From positions 92,829 through 156,828 of the forward strand of contig CAMLKG010000007.1 in the NCBI GenBank assembly GCA_946480695.1: a DNA stretch of 64,000 bases, written 5' to 3'. This DNA is from an uncultured Cellvibrio sp. Lineage in GTDB: Bacteria > Pseudomonadota > Gammaproteobacteria > Pseudomonadales > Cellvibrionaceae. The position numbers were made by a program, and so were the translations under genes. The notes under the pieces were generated by a model. It did not search any database. It was not told the DNA's origin and worked only from the letters and a program-made list of their open reading frames with translations. Below, in pieces: positions 48,295 through 57,926 of the stretch; within the stretch, counting starts at the first letter, position 1, and each line of letters begins with the position of its first letter.

Positions 48295-49017
48295 TTAAAT
48301 GATTGATTTTTGGGTGACAGATACACCGGATAAGGCTATACCCAAGCGACGCTTATCTTGTCCTTTACCACTTTCTTGTGGTGATACGGTATTTGTCAGG
48401 ATCACGTTGAGAGTTGTTACTCCTGGATTGCTGGAGGCTGGGAGTTTAAATTCAATAATTTGTTGTTTTTCAGCCGATCCCAGTTTGAACTCAGTGGCTT
48501 CGCCATCAATTTTGACAGTTAAGGTTTTAAGCAATTCTTCATCTACCACAGAAATAAAACGTAGTTGCCCAAACTTTTCCTTGCTGCGGGTAATTGGCAA
48601 CTCAAAGGTATTCACCGGCGAAGGGCCTGTCCATGAATAATACAGGCCGGTATCTGTCTTCTCAGTTCCGTAGAAATTGGTTTGGGCACCGAAACAATCT
48701 GCGGTAATTAGAATTTCATCAATGAGTTTCAGCGTATGTTTCGGACTGCTACCAGTGATGTTTAAACCCTGCGCAACCAGTACATGTTGATTGGCAAGGC
48801 TGGTTTCGAGCAATTTTATCCGCGCAGACAATAGTCCCAACACATCAGTGAAATGATTGGCGACGATATCCAGATGCTCATACGGGTTTGTAGACGCATC
48901 GATTTTACCGGCCAGCTCCGCTTTGAACGAGGCTGACTCAGCTACGACCAAGCGCTCAAAATAATCGATATCGGCAACAAGGTTCTTAAGCGTGTCTATC
49001 ATTTTATTATCCGTCAT
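48295..49017 (-). CDS. Hypothetical protein with coiled-coil and beta-rich C-terminus
   Basis: 240 residues, not a family I recognise. The N-terminal third is helical (KMIDTLKNLVADIDYFERL, then LGLLSARIKLLETSLANQ). The C-terminal two thirds read as a beta-sandwich, with TGLYYSWTGPSPVNTFELPI, LTVKIDGEATEF and VTTLNVILTNTV. The W-T-G-P stretch resembles modules I have seen attached to glycan-modifying proteins, but this is only an impression. The start at 49017 follows AGAGAGA and avoids overlapping fcl. The position between fcl and a sulfotransferase suggests a glycan-binding helper. Confidence 0.6.
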   Translation of the reverse strand: MTDNKMIDTLKNLVADIDYFERLVVAESASFKAELAGKIDASTNPYEHLDIVANHFTDVLGLLSARIKLLETSLANQHVLVAQGLNITGSSPKHTLKLIDEILITADCFGAQTNFYGTEKTDTGLYYSWTGPSPVNTFELPITRSKEKFGQLRFISVVDEELLKTLTVKIDGEATEFKLGSAEKQQIIEFKLPASSNPGVTTLNVILTNTVSPQESGKGQDKRRLGIALSGVSVTQKSII

Positions 49018-49027
49018 GACTGTCTCT

Positions 49028-49990
49028 CTAGGCCCGAAAGTTATGTTGATTTTCAATAAACCAGGCATAAGCACTACGTAAACCCTCTTCGAGGTTTATG
49101 TGGTATTTCCAGCCTAATCGTTCAAGGCGTGATACGTCCATTAATTTGCGTGGGGTACCATCGGGTTTGCTTGCATCAAACTTAACCTCACCTGCATAAC
49201 CAACCACCCTGGCAACGGTTTCTGCCAGTTCACGAATAGTACAATCAACGCCGGTGCCCACATTGATATGGCTGAGCATAGGTTCGGTTTGGCTGTCATA
49301 AACGGCTTTAGGCAAATTCATCACATATACCGATGCTGCTGCCATGTCGTCAACATGCAGGAATTCCCGCATTGGTGTGCCGCTACCCCACACAACCACT
49401 TCCGGTGCTTTTGCTAATGCGGCTTCATGAAAGCGCCGGATGAGCGCCGGAATTACATGGGAATTTTCCGGATGGAAGTTATCGTTGGGGCCGTACAGGT
49501 TGGTAGGCATTACTGAGCGGTAATCCACACCGTATTGGCGATTGTAGGATTCGCACAATTTAATACCAGCAATTTTAGCAATCGCATACGGCTCATTGGT
49601 ACTTTCAAGTGTACCGGTCAGCAGCGCACTTTCTTGCATGGGTTGCGCTGCTAATTTGGGGTAAATGCAAGATGAACCCAAAAACAATAATTTTTTAACA
49701 CCCGCTTTAAATGCACAGTGAATAATGTTGCATTCAATCATCAGGTTTTCATAAATAAAGTCCGCAGGGTAGGTGTTATTGGCGTGAATACCACCGACCT
49801 TTGCTGCCGCCAAATACACTTCATCAATCTTGTTTTTGGCAAAAAAATCATGCACTGCCTGTTGGTTGCCAAGGTCAAGTTCCATATGGGTGCGGGTAAT
49901 TATTTCAACCGCCTCCGGTTGATTATTCAGCTGTCTCACAATGGCAGAACCAACCATACCCCGGTGGCCTGCAACAAAGATGTTTTTCAT
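49028..49990 (-). CDS. fcl: GDP-L-fucose synthase
   Basis: A short-chain dehydrogenase of 320 residues that epimerises and reduces GDP-4-keto-6-deoxymannose to GDP-L-fucose. The Rossmann motif is [14 protein letters not shown], the active-site Tyr-Lys is YAIAKIAG, and [18 protein letters not shown] and [20 protein letters not shown] are Fcl signatures. A GTGAG Shine-Dalgarno precedes the ATG. It forms the GDP-fucose pathway with gmd 75 bases upstream. manA/B/C for GDP-mannose are not in the window. Confidence 0.95.
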   Translation of the reverse strand: MKNIFVAGHRGMVGSAIVRQLNNQPEAVEIITRTHMELDLGNQQAVHDFFAKNKIDEVYLAAAKVGGIHANNTYPADFIYENLMIECNIIHCAFKAGVKKLLFLGSSCIYPKLAAQPMQESALLTGTLESTNEPYAIAKIAGIKLCESYNRQYGVDYRSVMPTNLYGPNDNFHPENSHVIPALIRRFHEAALAKAPEVVVWGSGTPMREFLHVDDMAAASVYVMNLPKAVYDSQTEPMLSHINVGTGVDCTIRELAETVARVVGYAGEVKFDASKPDGTPRKLMDVSRLERLGWKYHINLEEGLRSAYAWFIENQHNFRA

Positions 49991-50065
49991 CGCTCACTTT
50001 TCTCTTTACAAATTGGTTTGAAATCAGCAATTTATTGCGTATGCGGGCTGATATGATATGCTTTT

Positions 50066-51181
50066 TTACTCCTTGGATACCGCAACATCATACCCATGAT
50101 ATTTAAGCAAGGCATGCTGTTTGGCTTTGCTCAGGTCGTGCTTCATCATCTCGGCACACATTTCTTCTACCGTAATTTCTGGCACCCAACCTAATTTTGC
50201 TTTGGCTTTACTTGGATCACCTAACAAGGTTTCTACCTCGGCAGGGCGGAAATAACGTGGGTCTACCCGTACAATTATGTCACCTATTGTTACTGCCGGT
50301 GCATTATCACCATCTACAGCGGTCACTGTGGCGATTTCGTTTACGCCTTCACCGCTAAATTCCACGGTAATACCTGCTTCGGCGGCGGACATACGTACAA
50401 ACTCACGTACAGAAATTTGTTTACCGGTAGCAATTACAAAATCTTCCGGAGTGTCTTGTTGCAACATCATCCACTGCATGCGCACATAGTCTTTTGCATG
50501 CCCCCAATCGCGCAGCGCATCCATATTGCCCAAGTACAAGCATGGCTCAAGACCTTGCGCAATATTGGAAATACCACGAGTAATTTTGCGAGTTACAAAG
50601 GTCTCGCCACGACGTGGAGATTCGTGGTTAAACAAAATCCCGTTACAGGCATATATGCCATAGGATTCACGATAGTTAACAGTAATCCAATAGGCGTACA
50701 TTTTCGCCACGGCATAGGGAGAGCGTGGGTGAAATGGCGTGGTTTCTTTTTGCGGAATTTCTTGCACCAAACCATAAAGCTCAGAAGTGGATGCTTGATA
50801 AAACCGAGTCTTTTTTTCCAGACCGAGAAAGCGAATGGCTTCCAGCAAACGTAAAGTACCGATCGCATCTACATCTGCAGTATATTCCGGTGCTTCAAAT
50901 GAAACGGCCACGTGGGATTGAGCTCCCAAGTTGTACACTTCGTCCGGCTGAATCTCTTGCATAATACGAATCAGATTAGATGAGTCAGTTAAATCTCCGT
51001 AATGCAATTTGAAGTGCGCGTTAGTTACATGCGGATCTTCATAAATGTGATCTACTCGCTGGGTATTAAATAGAGACGCGCGGCGCTTTATACCGTGGAC
51101 TTCGTAGCCCTTTGCTAACAATAACTCAGCTAAATAGGAGCCATCCTGGCCAGTTATTCCGGTAATAAGTGCTTTTTTCAT
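50066..51181 (-). CDS. gmd: GDP-mannose 4,6-dehydratase
   Basis: A 371-residue dehydratase that makes GDP-4-keto-6-deoxymannose, the substrate of Fcl. The NADP-binding motif is [16 protein letters not shown], and [18 protein letters not shown] and [12 protein letters not shown] (the catalytic Tyr-Lys) are diagnostic. [15 protein letters not shown] is the subunit-interface motif. It is about normal length. GGAAGA precedes the ATG. With fcl it fixes fucose, or another sugar from the same intermediate, as a likely component of the polymer. Confidence 0.95.
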   Translation of the reverse strand: MKKALITGITGQDGSYLAELLLAKGYEVHGIKRRASLFNTQRVDHIYEDPHVTNAHFKLHYGDLTDSSNLIRIMQEIQPDEVYNLGAQSHVAVSFEAPEYTADVDAIGTLRLLEAIRFLGLEKKTRFYQASTSELYGLVQEIPQKETTPFHPRSPYAVAKMYAYWITVNYRESYGIYACNGILFNHESPRRGETFVTRKITRGISNIAQGLEPCLYLGNMDALRDWGHAKDYVRMQWMMLQQDTPEDFVIATGKQISVREFVRMSAAEAGITVEFSGEGVNEIATVTAVDGDNAPAVTIGDIIVRVDPRYFRPAEVETLLGDPSKAKAKLGWVPEITVEEMCAEMMKHDLSKAKQHALLKYHGYDVAVSKE

Positions 51182-51211
51182 ACTGTATAATCTTCCATAG
51201 GTTTTTAATTT

Positions 51212-51901
51212 TTAGCAAACTTTTAGCTTACAATTTTTGTAATGCCAATTCATATTCAGAGAGTAACGAATGTACAAATCTATGAGTAAAGTGATGTCTT
51301 CCAGATCTAACTTTATGTTTTCTGAATTTAGAAAATTTTTGGAATCAAATACAGAAATATGAGCGTACTTATGCGCTAACAACTTCAGAAAAAGGTTCAA
51401 CTCATATCTGTTTTTATCCAATTTTAAAAGCGATTCATCTTTGTCTATATTACATACCAATAGAACTTTTTCAAAATATGAGGCAACATTGCATATTTCT
51501 TGTTCTAATTGTTCTCTTTGCAAAATTTCCACAGATGAATCTTCAAACTTTAATTTCGAAATGCACATGCTATGTAACTAGCATCCCTTATAAGGCCTAT
51601 ATGTAGAGGTCGATATTTCAAAAACTCCTATTTTAGGAAGCGAATAATCTTTAATGGGTTGTTTAAGTTCCGTCTTACAACTGTCAATATCAACTACTAA
51701 CCTAATGAGCTCGTCTGGAATTATGCATTCGTTTTTCATAATTGCTATCCGCTGCTTAACCTCAAGAATATTATGCGCATACCAAGAATAGCTTTCATTC
51801 GTAAGATCAATAAGACCTTTACTGTGAAGTGATTTCATGGAGCCCATTAAGCGACATGAGCCGAGAGTAAAGACTTTTGGAACTGTAATATCATTTCCCA
51901 T
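51212..51901 (-). pseudogene. GSCR-motif protein gene interrupted by an in-frame TAG
   Basis: Two ORFs of 107 and 118 codons (51578-51901 and 51212-51568) are in the same reading frame, separated only by a TAG (51578-51580) and three sense codons before the next ATG. Without the TAG the gene would encode about 229 residues. The first part begins KVFTLGSCRLMGSM, a G-S-C-R motif reminiscent of GSCFA/WcbI-type SGNH-like proteins. The second part is helical (FEKVLLVCNIDKDESLLKL). The gene precedes the pyruvyl transferase end by 5 bases. Either a nonsense mutation, a sequencing error or two small real genes. An AGGATAG Shine-Dalgarno precedes only the first ATG. Confidence 0.6.
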
Positions 51902-51906
51902 AATAT

Positions 51907-53070
51907 CTATCCTAGGAAATCGTTCAATGAATCACTGGACGCCAAACCATTATCTTCTATGTAGTTCTTGAATATTTGGCCAATTGAGCTTCTTTTTTGA
52001 TCATAAGAAGACATTTCTCTTTGAATAAACTCAATAAGCCTAGCAGGGCTTTCGCGTATGCTTTCAACGAATCGTTCGGGAGAGATTACAGGTATTCCCA
52101 TCATTGAACACAATCCATTTGTCCGGCTGTCGTGGCCAATAACAATAGAAGGAACACCAGCTTGCAAAGGCAACATATTACCGTGAATTCGCATACCTAT
52201 AGAGAGATCACATGTACGAGCAAAATCCATCCACGCATCAACTGAACTAAAATGCATAACTTTACTTTTTAAAAACCGTCTAAAATCTCTGCTGTTTTCT
52301 ATTGATTTGGGTTTGTTTGCCATATATTCACCAGGAATGACATCATTTTCATTTAAAATAAACGGAAATAGTACAGGACTTTGAATGACGTAAAAGGAGG
52401 GTGATTTATATAATAACTCCATAGTTTCATGCAGTACTCGACCTGATGATGCATGCCCACCACTAAATTCACTAAAATGCATTCTCAAATTTTGCCACTC
52501 AGGTTGCGAATTTGCCAAGTCTTCACATTTGTCGACTATTGACGCCCCAAGGTGCTTATTTAAATTAATAAAATTCGATGGGCAACCAGTTACAACAGCA
52601 TTGTTAATGCCTAATTTTTCTAGAACTGTTAATGTAAACTCATCTCTTACACTAACCTTCTCTGATCGCTCAGAAATAACTTTCGCAAGTCTTTCTGTGT
52701 TAGGTCCCAGTTTAAAATCCGTCTGCCCGCTCTTCGCTTGGGCGCCCAATCCAAAAACTGTAATTGGGCAATCTGCCTTTTCGATTGTTGATGCTCTTAC
52801 GAGATTTGATTTTTCATATTGTTCTGTCGTACATAGCCAGTTTGCACAAGAAATAACAACAGACTCAGCGGGCTGCTTTATGATGGCTTGATTAAAGCCG
52901 TTGTAGTCAACTGGTATATAATCTTTAAGCTCAATTAGCGATTTGAGTGCATGACGAAATGCAAAATTTCCAATATTTGCTCCCGAGTAACTCATTAGCT
53001 CTGTTGATGACACGTTGTATGGATTAGGGACTGCACTTACTGCTCGCAAGTCCAAATATAATTTGATCAT
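51907..53070 (-). CDS. Polysaccharide pyruvyl transferase family protein
   Basis: 387 residues of the PF04230 type. Key stretches are GANIGNFAFRHALKSLI, ITVFGLGAQAKSG, KVSVRDEFTLTVLEKLGI, VTGCPSNF and SIGMRIHGNMLPLQAGVPSIVIGHDSR. These form the GT-B-like fold with the C-terminal nucleotide/PEP site. Members add a ketal-linked pyruvate from PEP to sugar residues in exopolysaccharide, giving negative charge. It starts one base after the stop of the upstream GT4 gene. The composition is AT-rich. Confidence 0.82.
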   Translation of the reverse strand: MIKLYLDLRAVSAVPNPYNVSSTELMSYSGANIGNFAFRHALKSLIELKDYIPVDYNGFNQAIIKQPAESVVISCANWLCTTEQYEKSNLVRASTIEKADCPITVFGLGAQAKSGQTDFKLGPNTERLAKVISERSEKVSVRDEFTLTVLEKLGINNAVVTGCPSNFINLNKHLGASIVDKCEDLANSQPEWQNLRMHFSEFSGGHASSGRVLHETMELLYKSPSFYVIQSPVLFPFILNENDVIPGEYMANKPKSIENSRDFRRFLKSKVMHFSSVDAWMDFARTCDLSIGMRIHGNMLPLQAGVPSIVIGHDSRTNGLCSMMGIPVISPERFVESIRESPARLIEFIQREMSSYDQKRSSIGQIFKNYIEDNGLASSDSLNDFLG

Positions 53071-53071
53071 T

Positions 53072-54535
53072 TTAATTTTCCAATTGAGTTATATTAAGTT
53101 GCGGAATGCCATATGAATAGGCGCTTCCCAAGGCTTCAGTATTGTCTAGGACTAATGAATGAAAGAGGTTGCTCGTCGATGTATATTCGATAATTTTGTT
53201 ATGAATTGTTTGATGCCCAAAAGGTGATTCGACAAAACGAATATTCAAAGGGGCTGACGCTATCATTTTTGCGCCAATTTCAGATAAAATATAATTAAAC
53301 GATGATATTTCACTATCAGCACCACCAGCTTGTGTTGCATCATAAATATGAATTGGCCTACCGCTAATTACATTCTCATAGGCATTAACAACGCAAGCAG
53401 GGGCGTGCATTGAGCGAACCTTATCAACAAAATCACTTAAATTGCTGTTAGATAATTCATCAAAAATGGCTTGTTTAATTATTTCAGAAAACGTCGCAGG
53501 AAGATAAGAGTCGGCTACATAGCCTGAGCCGAGGGTGTTTACAAACTCTTCACAGCCATGCCATTTACCTACAATGGGAACACAACCGTAACTGCCCGCC
53601 TCTACTAGTATATTGGGCCAATTATCTTCATATGAACAGCTAAGTATAAATTCACATTGTTTAAATATTTTTACCAATGTGGCATGGTCTTTAATATGAC
53701 CATGGGTAATTACTTTTATGTCAGAAGCGTTTAATCGCTGGATAACTTCGCGGTCTAAGCCCCCAACTAAATGTAAGGTAACGTTATTATTGTTATTACT
53801 GAAACTTTGGGCCGCTATTTTTAATGAGTCCACCGCCAAGGCCAAGCCCTTACGCTGCTCATCAAATGAGTCTGCAATCAGCAATATTGACTTTTTTTTG
53901 CTGTCAGTTTTAGGTTCATATTCATCAACAGGTGCGTAGGCATTACGTAGCACATGAGCTCGTTCTGCTGGCACTATTCCGGCACGTATTGCATTATCAA
54001 CAATAAACTGACTGGGAGCACTTAAATGCACATTAGGGTATAAAAATATCTTGCGTTTTAATCTATTAGTAGCAATTACTGTTTGCTGAGATAAAATCTT
54101 TTCATTTACTTGTGGGCAAGCAATGCAATTTTTTAGAAAGCCTGTGCAGCCAGCTGGATAATGGCAACCGCCGGTGATGTAATGAAAATCATGCAGAGTA
54201 AATAGTATTTTTTTACCTGCCTTTGCCAGTTCGTGTATCTCTGATAAAGATATTAAATAGCTTGCCCATTGTACATTAATGACATCATAATCCATCAGTA
54301 GGTCAATAACCCATTGACGCACATCACTAGCATAATCGATGGTGAAATGCGTATTGGTAATTTTACTGTTAGTGGCACTAATTGCTGGTGACACTTCAAT
54401 GCTAACCTGCCCAAGGCTGGACATATCAAAAAAGTCGACTTTATGGTCGGAGTGGGTATCAAAGGCTTGGTATATTCGGTAAGCAGCGATACCTGCGCCT
54501 CCCGCTGAAGCACTCGATAGTATGGCTATTTTCAC
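53072..54535 (-). CDS. Glycosyltransferase family 4
   Basis: 487 residues with a GT-B fold. The N-terminal AILSSASAGGAGIAAYRIYQAF has the G-G-A-G loop, and HDFHYITGGCHYP and a cysteine cluster (CTGFLKNCIACP) follow; these resemble WcaC-type colanic acid transferases. The C-terminal domain has LLIADSFDEQRKGLAL, CSYEDNWPNILVEAGSYGCVPI (the E-x7-E donor motif region) and a further 80 residues. The start is a GTG at 54535 after GAGGTG, overlapping the upstream stop (GTGA). The ORF upstream of this codon lies inside the neighbouring gene. Confidence 0.85.
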   Translation of the reverse strand: MKIAILSSASAGGAGIAAYRIYQAFDTHSDHKVDFFDMSSLGQVSIEVSPAISATNSKITNTHFTIDYASDVRQWVIDLLMDYDVINVQWASYLISLSEIHELAKAGKKILFTLHDFHYITGGCHYPAGCTGFLKNCIACPQVNEKILSQQTVIATNRLKRKIFLYPNVHLSAPSQFIVDNAIRAGIVPAERAHVLRNAYAPVDEYEPKTDSKKKSILLIADSFDEQRKGLALAVDSLKIAAQSFSNNNNNVTLHLVGGLDREVIQRLNASDIKVITHGHIKDHATLVKIFKQCEFILSCSYEDNWPNILVEAGSYGCVPIVGKWHGCEEFVNTLGSGYVADSYLPATFSEIIKQAIFDELSNSNLSDFVDKVRSMHAPACVVNAYENVISGRPIHIYDATQAGGADSEISSFNYILSEIGAKMIASAPLNIRFVESPFGHQTIHNKIIEYTSTSNLFHSLVLDNTEALGSAYSYGIPQLNITQLEN

Positions 54536-55485
54536 TGATGCACCTCTAAGTCCAATTTTAAACACAATTCCTGCTGTTTAAGTGCATGTGCCTCCATTGC
54601 AACCACTTTGGCTGCAAGAGCTTTAGTATGAGCATTGCTTGGGGCATTGTTTATTTCATTTTCTAACTGATGGTAAAGATCAACCAAAATATTTAAGGTT
54701 GCCTTGGCTTGTACCATTCCACCATGTTTAGCCTGTACCAACGCAAGTGAGGTAATAGACTCAGACCTTGCTCCGCGTGTCTTACAGTTTTCATGATACA
54801 CACTGTAAGCAATATCCTCATTGATGTGGTGCATATCGAAGTTTTTAGCCATGCCGATAAACAAATCAGCGTCCATAGCATAATGGTCATGAATATCAAG
54901 CGGCCCAGCTAATTCCCAAGCTTTTCTAGTAAAAAACACACTGGGTTGAATAAGGTGATTTTTTGCGTAATCCAATAAATGCTCAAATTTCAATTTTTCC
55001 TTTGAAAAAATAAAATGATGAATGGGCGTAAAATCTAACTCTGTCATAAAGGCATTGCCAACAAGCACCTCACACTCTTTATTCGCTTTATAATACCGCC
55101 GAATTTTATTTAAAGTGTTGGGCAAAATAATATCATCACCGTTTAGCCAATAGAGTATTTCACCTGTAGCCCTTTCATACCCTTTGTTGATTGCGTCTGA
55201 TTGGCCGTCATCTTTTTTGCTTTGAATATGTGAAAAAATTTCTTCATAGTGAGCAACAATCTCCATGGTGCTGTCATTACTGCCGCCATCCATAAGAATA
55301 AGTTCAACACCTTGTAGATCATTACAAATAATACTTCTTAAGGTTTTTTCTAAGAATTTTGCCGAATTGTAAATGGGGATGACTATTGAAACAGTGGGTA
55401 GTTTTTCAGTTGAGACATCGAGTTTAAAATCATTTTCCCATGGTAATACTGCGGCGGAATTTAGTGCTTTTTTTAAGATGGTCAT
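54532..55485 (-). CDS. Glycosyltransferase family 2
   Basis: 317 residues. GT2 motifs are clear: VSIVIPIYNSAKFLEKTLRS, LILMDGGSNDST, DDGQSDAINKGYERATGEIL, and YWLNGDDIILP with the metal-binding Asp pair. This matches the WcaA-like group that adds a sugar in the cytoplasm. The C-terminal 60 residues form a helical extension. An AAGGATAAG Shine-Dalgarno precedes the ATG. It is translationally coupled to the following GT4 gene. The donor cannot be told from sequence alone. Confidence 0.88.
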   Translation of the reverse strand: MTILKKALNSAAVLPWENDFKLDVSTEKLPTVSIVIPIYNSAKFLEKTLRSIICNDLQGVELILMDGGSNDSTMEIVAHYEEIFSHIQSKKDDGQSDAINKGYERATGEILYWLNGDDIILPNTLNKIRRYYKANKECEVLVGNAFMTELDFTPIHHFIFSKEKLKFEHLLDYAKNHLIQPSVFFTRKAWELAGPLDIHDHYAMDADLFIGMAKNFDMHHINEDIAYSVYHENCKTRGARSESITSLALVQAKHGGMVQAKATLNILVDLYHQLENEINNAPSNAHTKALAAKVVAMEAHALKQQELCLKLDLEVHQ

Positions 55486-55498
55486 ACTTACTTATCCT

Positions 55499-56764
55499 TC
55501 ACTGCAAAAAATTTAAAATTGACGCACAAGAATCTAATTTTCGTTGCGAGTCAGCAGACCAGACAAAATATTTGTACAATTCTTTATTAAAAATATTATG
55601 CTCAGCTAACTCAGCGCAAAACAATCTAACTAGATAGTGCATTCGTTCAGCACCATGTGTATTTTGCATTATTTGACGCAAAGCGACCCCATGCATATTG
55701 CCCGGCGGATACACACTGGAAACATCAAGTTTATTTAAACTTTTTTTTACGACCAATTGAATTAAGAGCAAAATAAAGCTCGCTTGAATCATCGGCACAC
55801 CTTGCATTTCGTTTTTTCTAAATGATTCAGCTGCAGCCCAACTAATACCATTTAACTGACTTTTCACAAAACCTCTTAAGGTCTCGGTTATTTTAATATC
55901 AATATCTGATTGTAAGGCAATCTTTTTAACTTCATTTAAAATAGCTGTAACATCACCGGCATATAGCGCATTTTTAACCAATGCAGGAGGGCAATAATAT
56001 AGTCTTTTTAATAAAGTAGAGCTTCTTTCGTTAGCCTCACATTGCAAAGAAATATTACTTGCAAACTCTGCAGCAAGCTCGTTTACTTCTCTCGTTTCAT
56101 AAGCGCCGCTTTTCACCATTACAGCGGCAAAAAATTGGAATTCATCTATTTTGCCATAAGATGTTTGATGAGATTCGTGCAGCAATACCTCCCCATCCAT
56201 TATCAGGCCGCCAGATTGAATAATCATATGACCTAGAAAATAGTCCCAACCAGGTATACCAAAGGTCAATCGTTCTGCCACATTTTCAGTGATTAACCTA
56301 TTGAAGATATTAATTAAGCCAAGGCGAGTAAAGAAAAATATATCTAGTCCACCTCGGTAAGGAGAGCTGTCTGTGTATTTATGATTAGGCAAATATACAC
56401 ATTCATTCCTCGTCAAGGCGATGGAATTATTTAGACTAGCCAAAAATGACGATATTGGCTTTCGGTGTGCAGGAAAAATATCGGAATTCGTTAAAATATA
56501 ATAATCATACGAGAGGTTACATGCCCTGTTAAGCAAGGGAAGTATTCGTGGAATCTGTTTTCCAAACAAGTCAGCGGCCGTCTCTGACAATTCAATCAGA
56601 CACAAATCTTCTGCATCAAATTCCTGTTCCAAGAGAATATTTCTTTCCTTCTCAGAATTAAATGAAGTGATGTCATAACCTAATGCTTTCCATGCATTAA
56701 AACATGTTTTCTGACTTTCAGCCTTCACATAAGGATTAACACTTGTAATTACCAAACATTTCAT
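55499..56764 (-). CDS. Hypothetical protein, possibly GT-A-like
   Basis: 421 residues, no signal peptide or membrane helix. The N-terminal 210 residues look like a GT-A nucleotide-sugar domain: CLVITSVNPYVKAESQKTC, YDYYILTNSDIFP (a possible D-x-D equivalent), YRGGLDIFFFTRLGL and GIPGWDYFLGHMI. The C-terminal half is helical with no motif I know. Relatives are annotated, as far as I recall, only as hypothetical proteins in polysaccharide clusters. It is AT-rich and preceded by a 192-bp gap, the largest in the operon, where a separate promoter could lie. Confidence 0.55.
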   Translation of the reverse strand: MKCLVITSVNPYVKAESQKTCFNAWKALGYDITSFNSEKERNILLEQEFDAEDLCLIELSETAADLFGKQIPRILPLLNRACNLSYDYYILTNSDIFPAHRKPISSFLASLNNSIALTRNECVYLPNHKYTDSSPYRGGLDIFFFTRLGLINIFNRLITENVAERLTFGIPGWDYFLGHMIIQSGGLIMDGEVLLHESHQTSYGKIDEFQFFAAVMVKSGAYETREVNELAAEFASNISLQCEANERSSTLLKRLYYCPPALVKNALYAGDVTAILNEVKKIALQSDIDIKITETLRGFVKSQLNGISWAAAESFRKNEMQGVPMIQASFILLLIQLVVKKSLNKLDVSSVYPPGNMHGVALRQIMQNTHGAERMHYLVRLFCAELAEHNIFNKELYKYFVWSADSQRKLDSCASILNFLQ

Positions 56765-56956
56765 TAATTTGTCACTTTTTAAATTTAATTAGTTGAGCTT
56801 CTCGAAAATTGTGTAATCCTGTTTAAGGCAGGATCAGATTAAAAAGTCCACTATGAAGTTCACACATAAATCTTCTCTGCGCTTTTCTGCATAATATGGA
56901 CTGGTTCTGCAGCTAAGCTTTGTTTAAGAAATGTTTACACTCTAATCAAAAGTGGA

Positions 56957-57910
56957 CTATAAACCTGGATAACCAGATTCAACCTGGATTAATTTAAAAT
57001 AGTTTGAGCTTTTCACTTCATCAATAAAATGAGAGGGTAATGCTCTTCTGTCTCTTTTGGAAATCGTATTACCCGACCGACCGCTATCACCTGTGACAGA
57101 AAATAATTCAAATAGATTAATAAATAGATCTGAAAACCTAATTTTAAGTAAACCACACATATTAATCATAAAATTTATTGGATCTTCTAAAAAATCTTCA
57201 TATTTTAAAAATGTGACATTTGAGTACATGCGAATAAATTCAAAATATCTTCGACAATATTCATCAAAAGTTTGTGGTTGAAATGTCAACCAATTATTGT
57301 TCAGTAACGATAGATAACAATCTATCGGGTTTCTCAATGTTACAACTTGTAAAAGATCAAATTTTTCCTTCAGGAGATTACTGACCACTGGAGTGGTTAC
57401 AACATCTCCCTTGAAAAAATCGAAGTGCGAGTGCTCCCTTAGAACAAGATCCGCACCTGTAAATTTTAAATGTTGATATATAAGCTCTACATTTTGAATA
57501 AACAAACTGCTGGCCAAAACATTTATGTTTGGTATGCCAGCAAATCGGGAGAGTGTAGTGAGATCTGATGGGGCGTAGAAAGTTGCGTTACCGGAAATAT
57601 GCATATCAGATAATGGATGAACTTCACTCAATAAATAGATGTTTGGCATAGCAGCGATACATTTAGAAATGAGAGTACCGCCGCTACAGGCAGGATGATG
57701 AATAATACGAATAGCCGGTTTTTGCTCCTGATATTCGGCGCAAACCTGTGCACATCTATTTAGCAGCGAATTTTGCTCTGCAAACACATCTGTTGTAGGT
57801 AATGTCTTGTGTGCATCATTTTGTTGTTCAGGTGCAAATACCTCACTCTCCTGCAATAGCCGGAGTGCTTCCTGTATTTGCTGTTGTAATTGGGATAGCT
57901 CATTGGTCAT
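56957..57910 (-). CDS. Sulfotransferase-like protein with N-terminal coiled coil
   Basis: 317 residues. A short helical leader (ELSQLQQQIQEALRLLQ) precedes a sulfotransferase-like domain. The PAPS loop is HHPACSGGTLISKC (71-84), unlike that of copies 1 and 2, and the 3'-phosphate motif is VTLRNPIDCYLSLL (R-N-P-...-S). KYEDFLEDPINFMINMCGLL is the typical sulfotransferase tail motif. It is the third sulfotransferase-like gene in the operon and is not closely related to the paired ones, so it may act on another acceptor position. Confidence 0.75.
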   Translation of the reverse strand: MTNELSQLQQQIQEALRLLQESEVFAPEQQNDAHKTLPTTDVFAEQNSLLNRCAQVCAEYQEQKPAIRIIHHPACSGGTLISKCIAAMPNIYLLSEVHPLSDMHISGNATFYAPSDLTTLSRFAGIPNINVLASSLFIQNVELIYQHLKFTGADLVLREHSHFDFFKGDVVTTPVVSNLLKEKFDLLQVVTLRNPIDCYLSLLNNNWLTFQPQTFDEYCRRYFEFIRMYSNVTFLKYEDFLEDPINFMINMCGLLKIRFSDLFINLFELFSVTGDSGRSGNTISKRDRRALPSHFIDEVKSSNYFKLIQVESGYPGL

Positions 57911-57926
57911 TGGTGTTATCTCTTAA

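Noticed and set aside
50417..50854. 145-residue + strand ORF opposite gmd
   Set aside because: Fully antisense to gmd, whose frame is unambiguous.
56765..56956. Gap with AGTCCACT/AGTGGACT inverted pair as a possible mobile-element end
   Set aside because: The pair is only 8 bases and there is no transposase or target-site duplication; ordinary intergenic sequence explains it.
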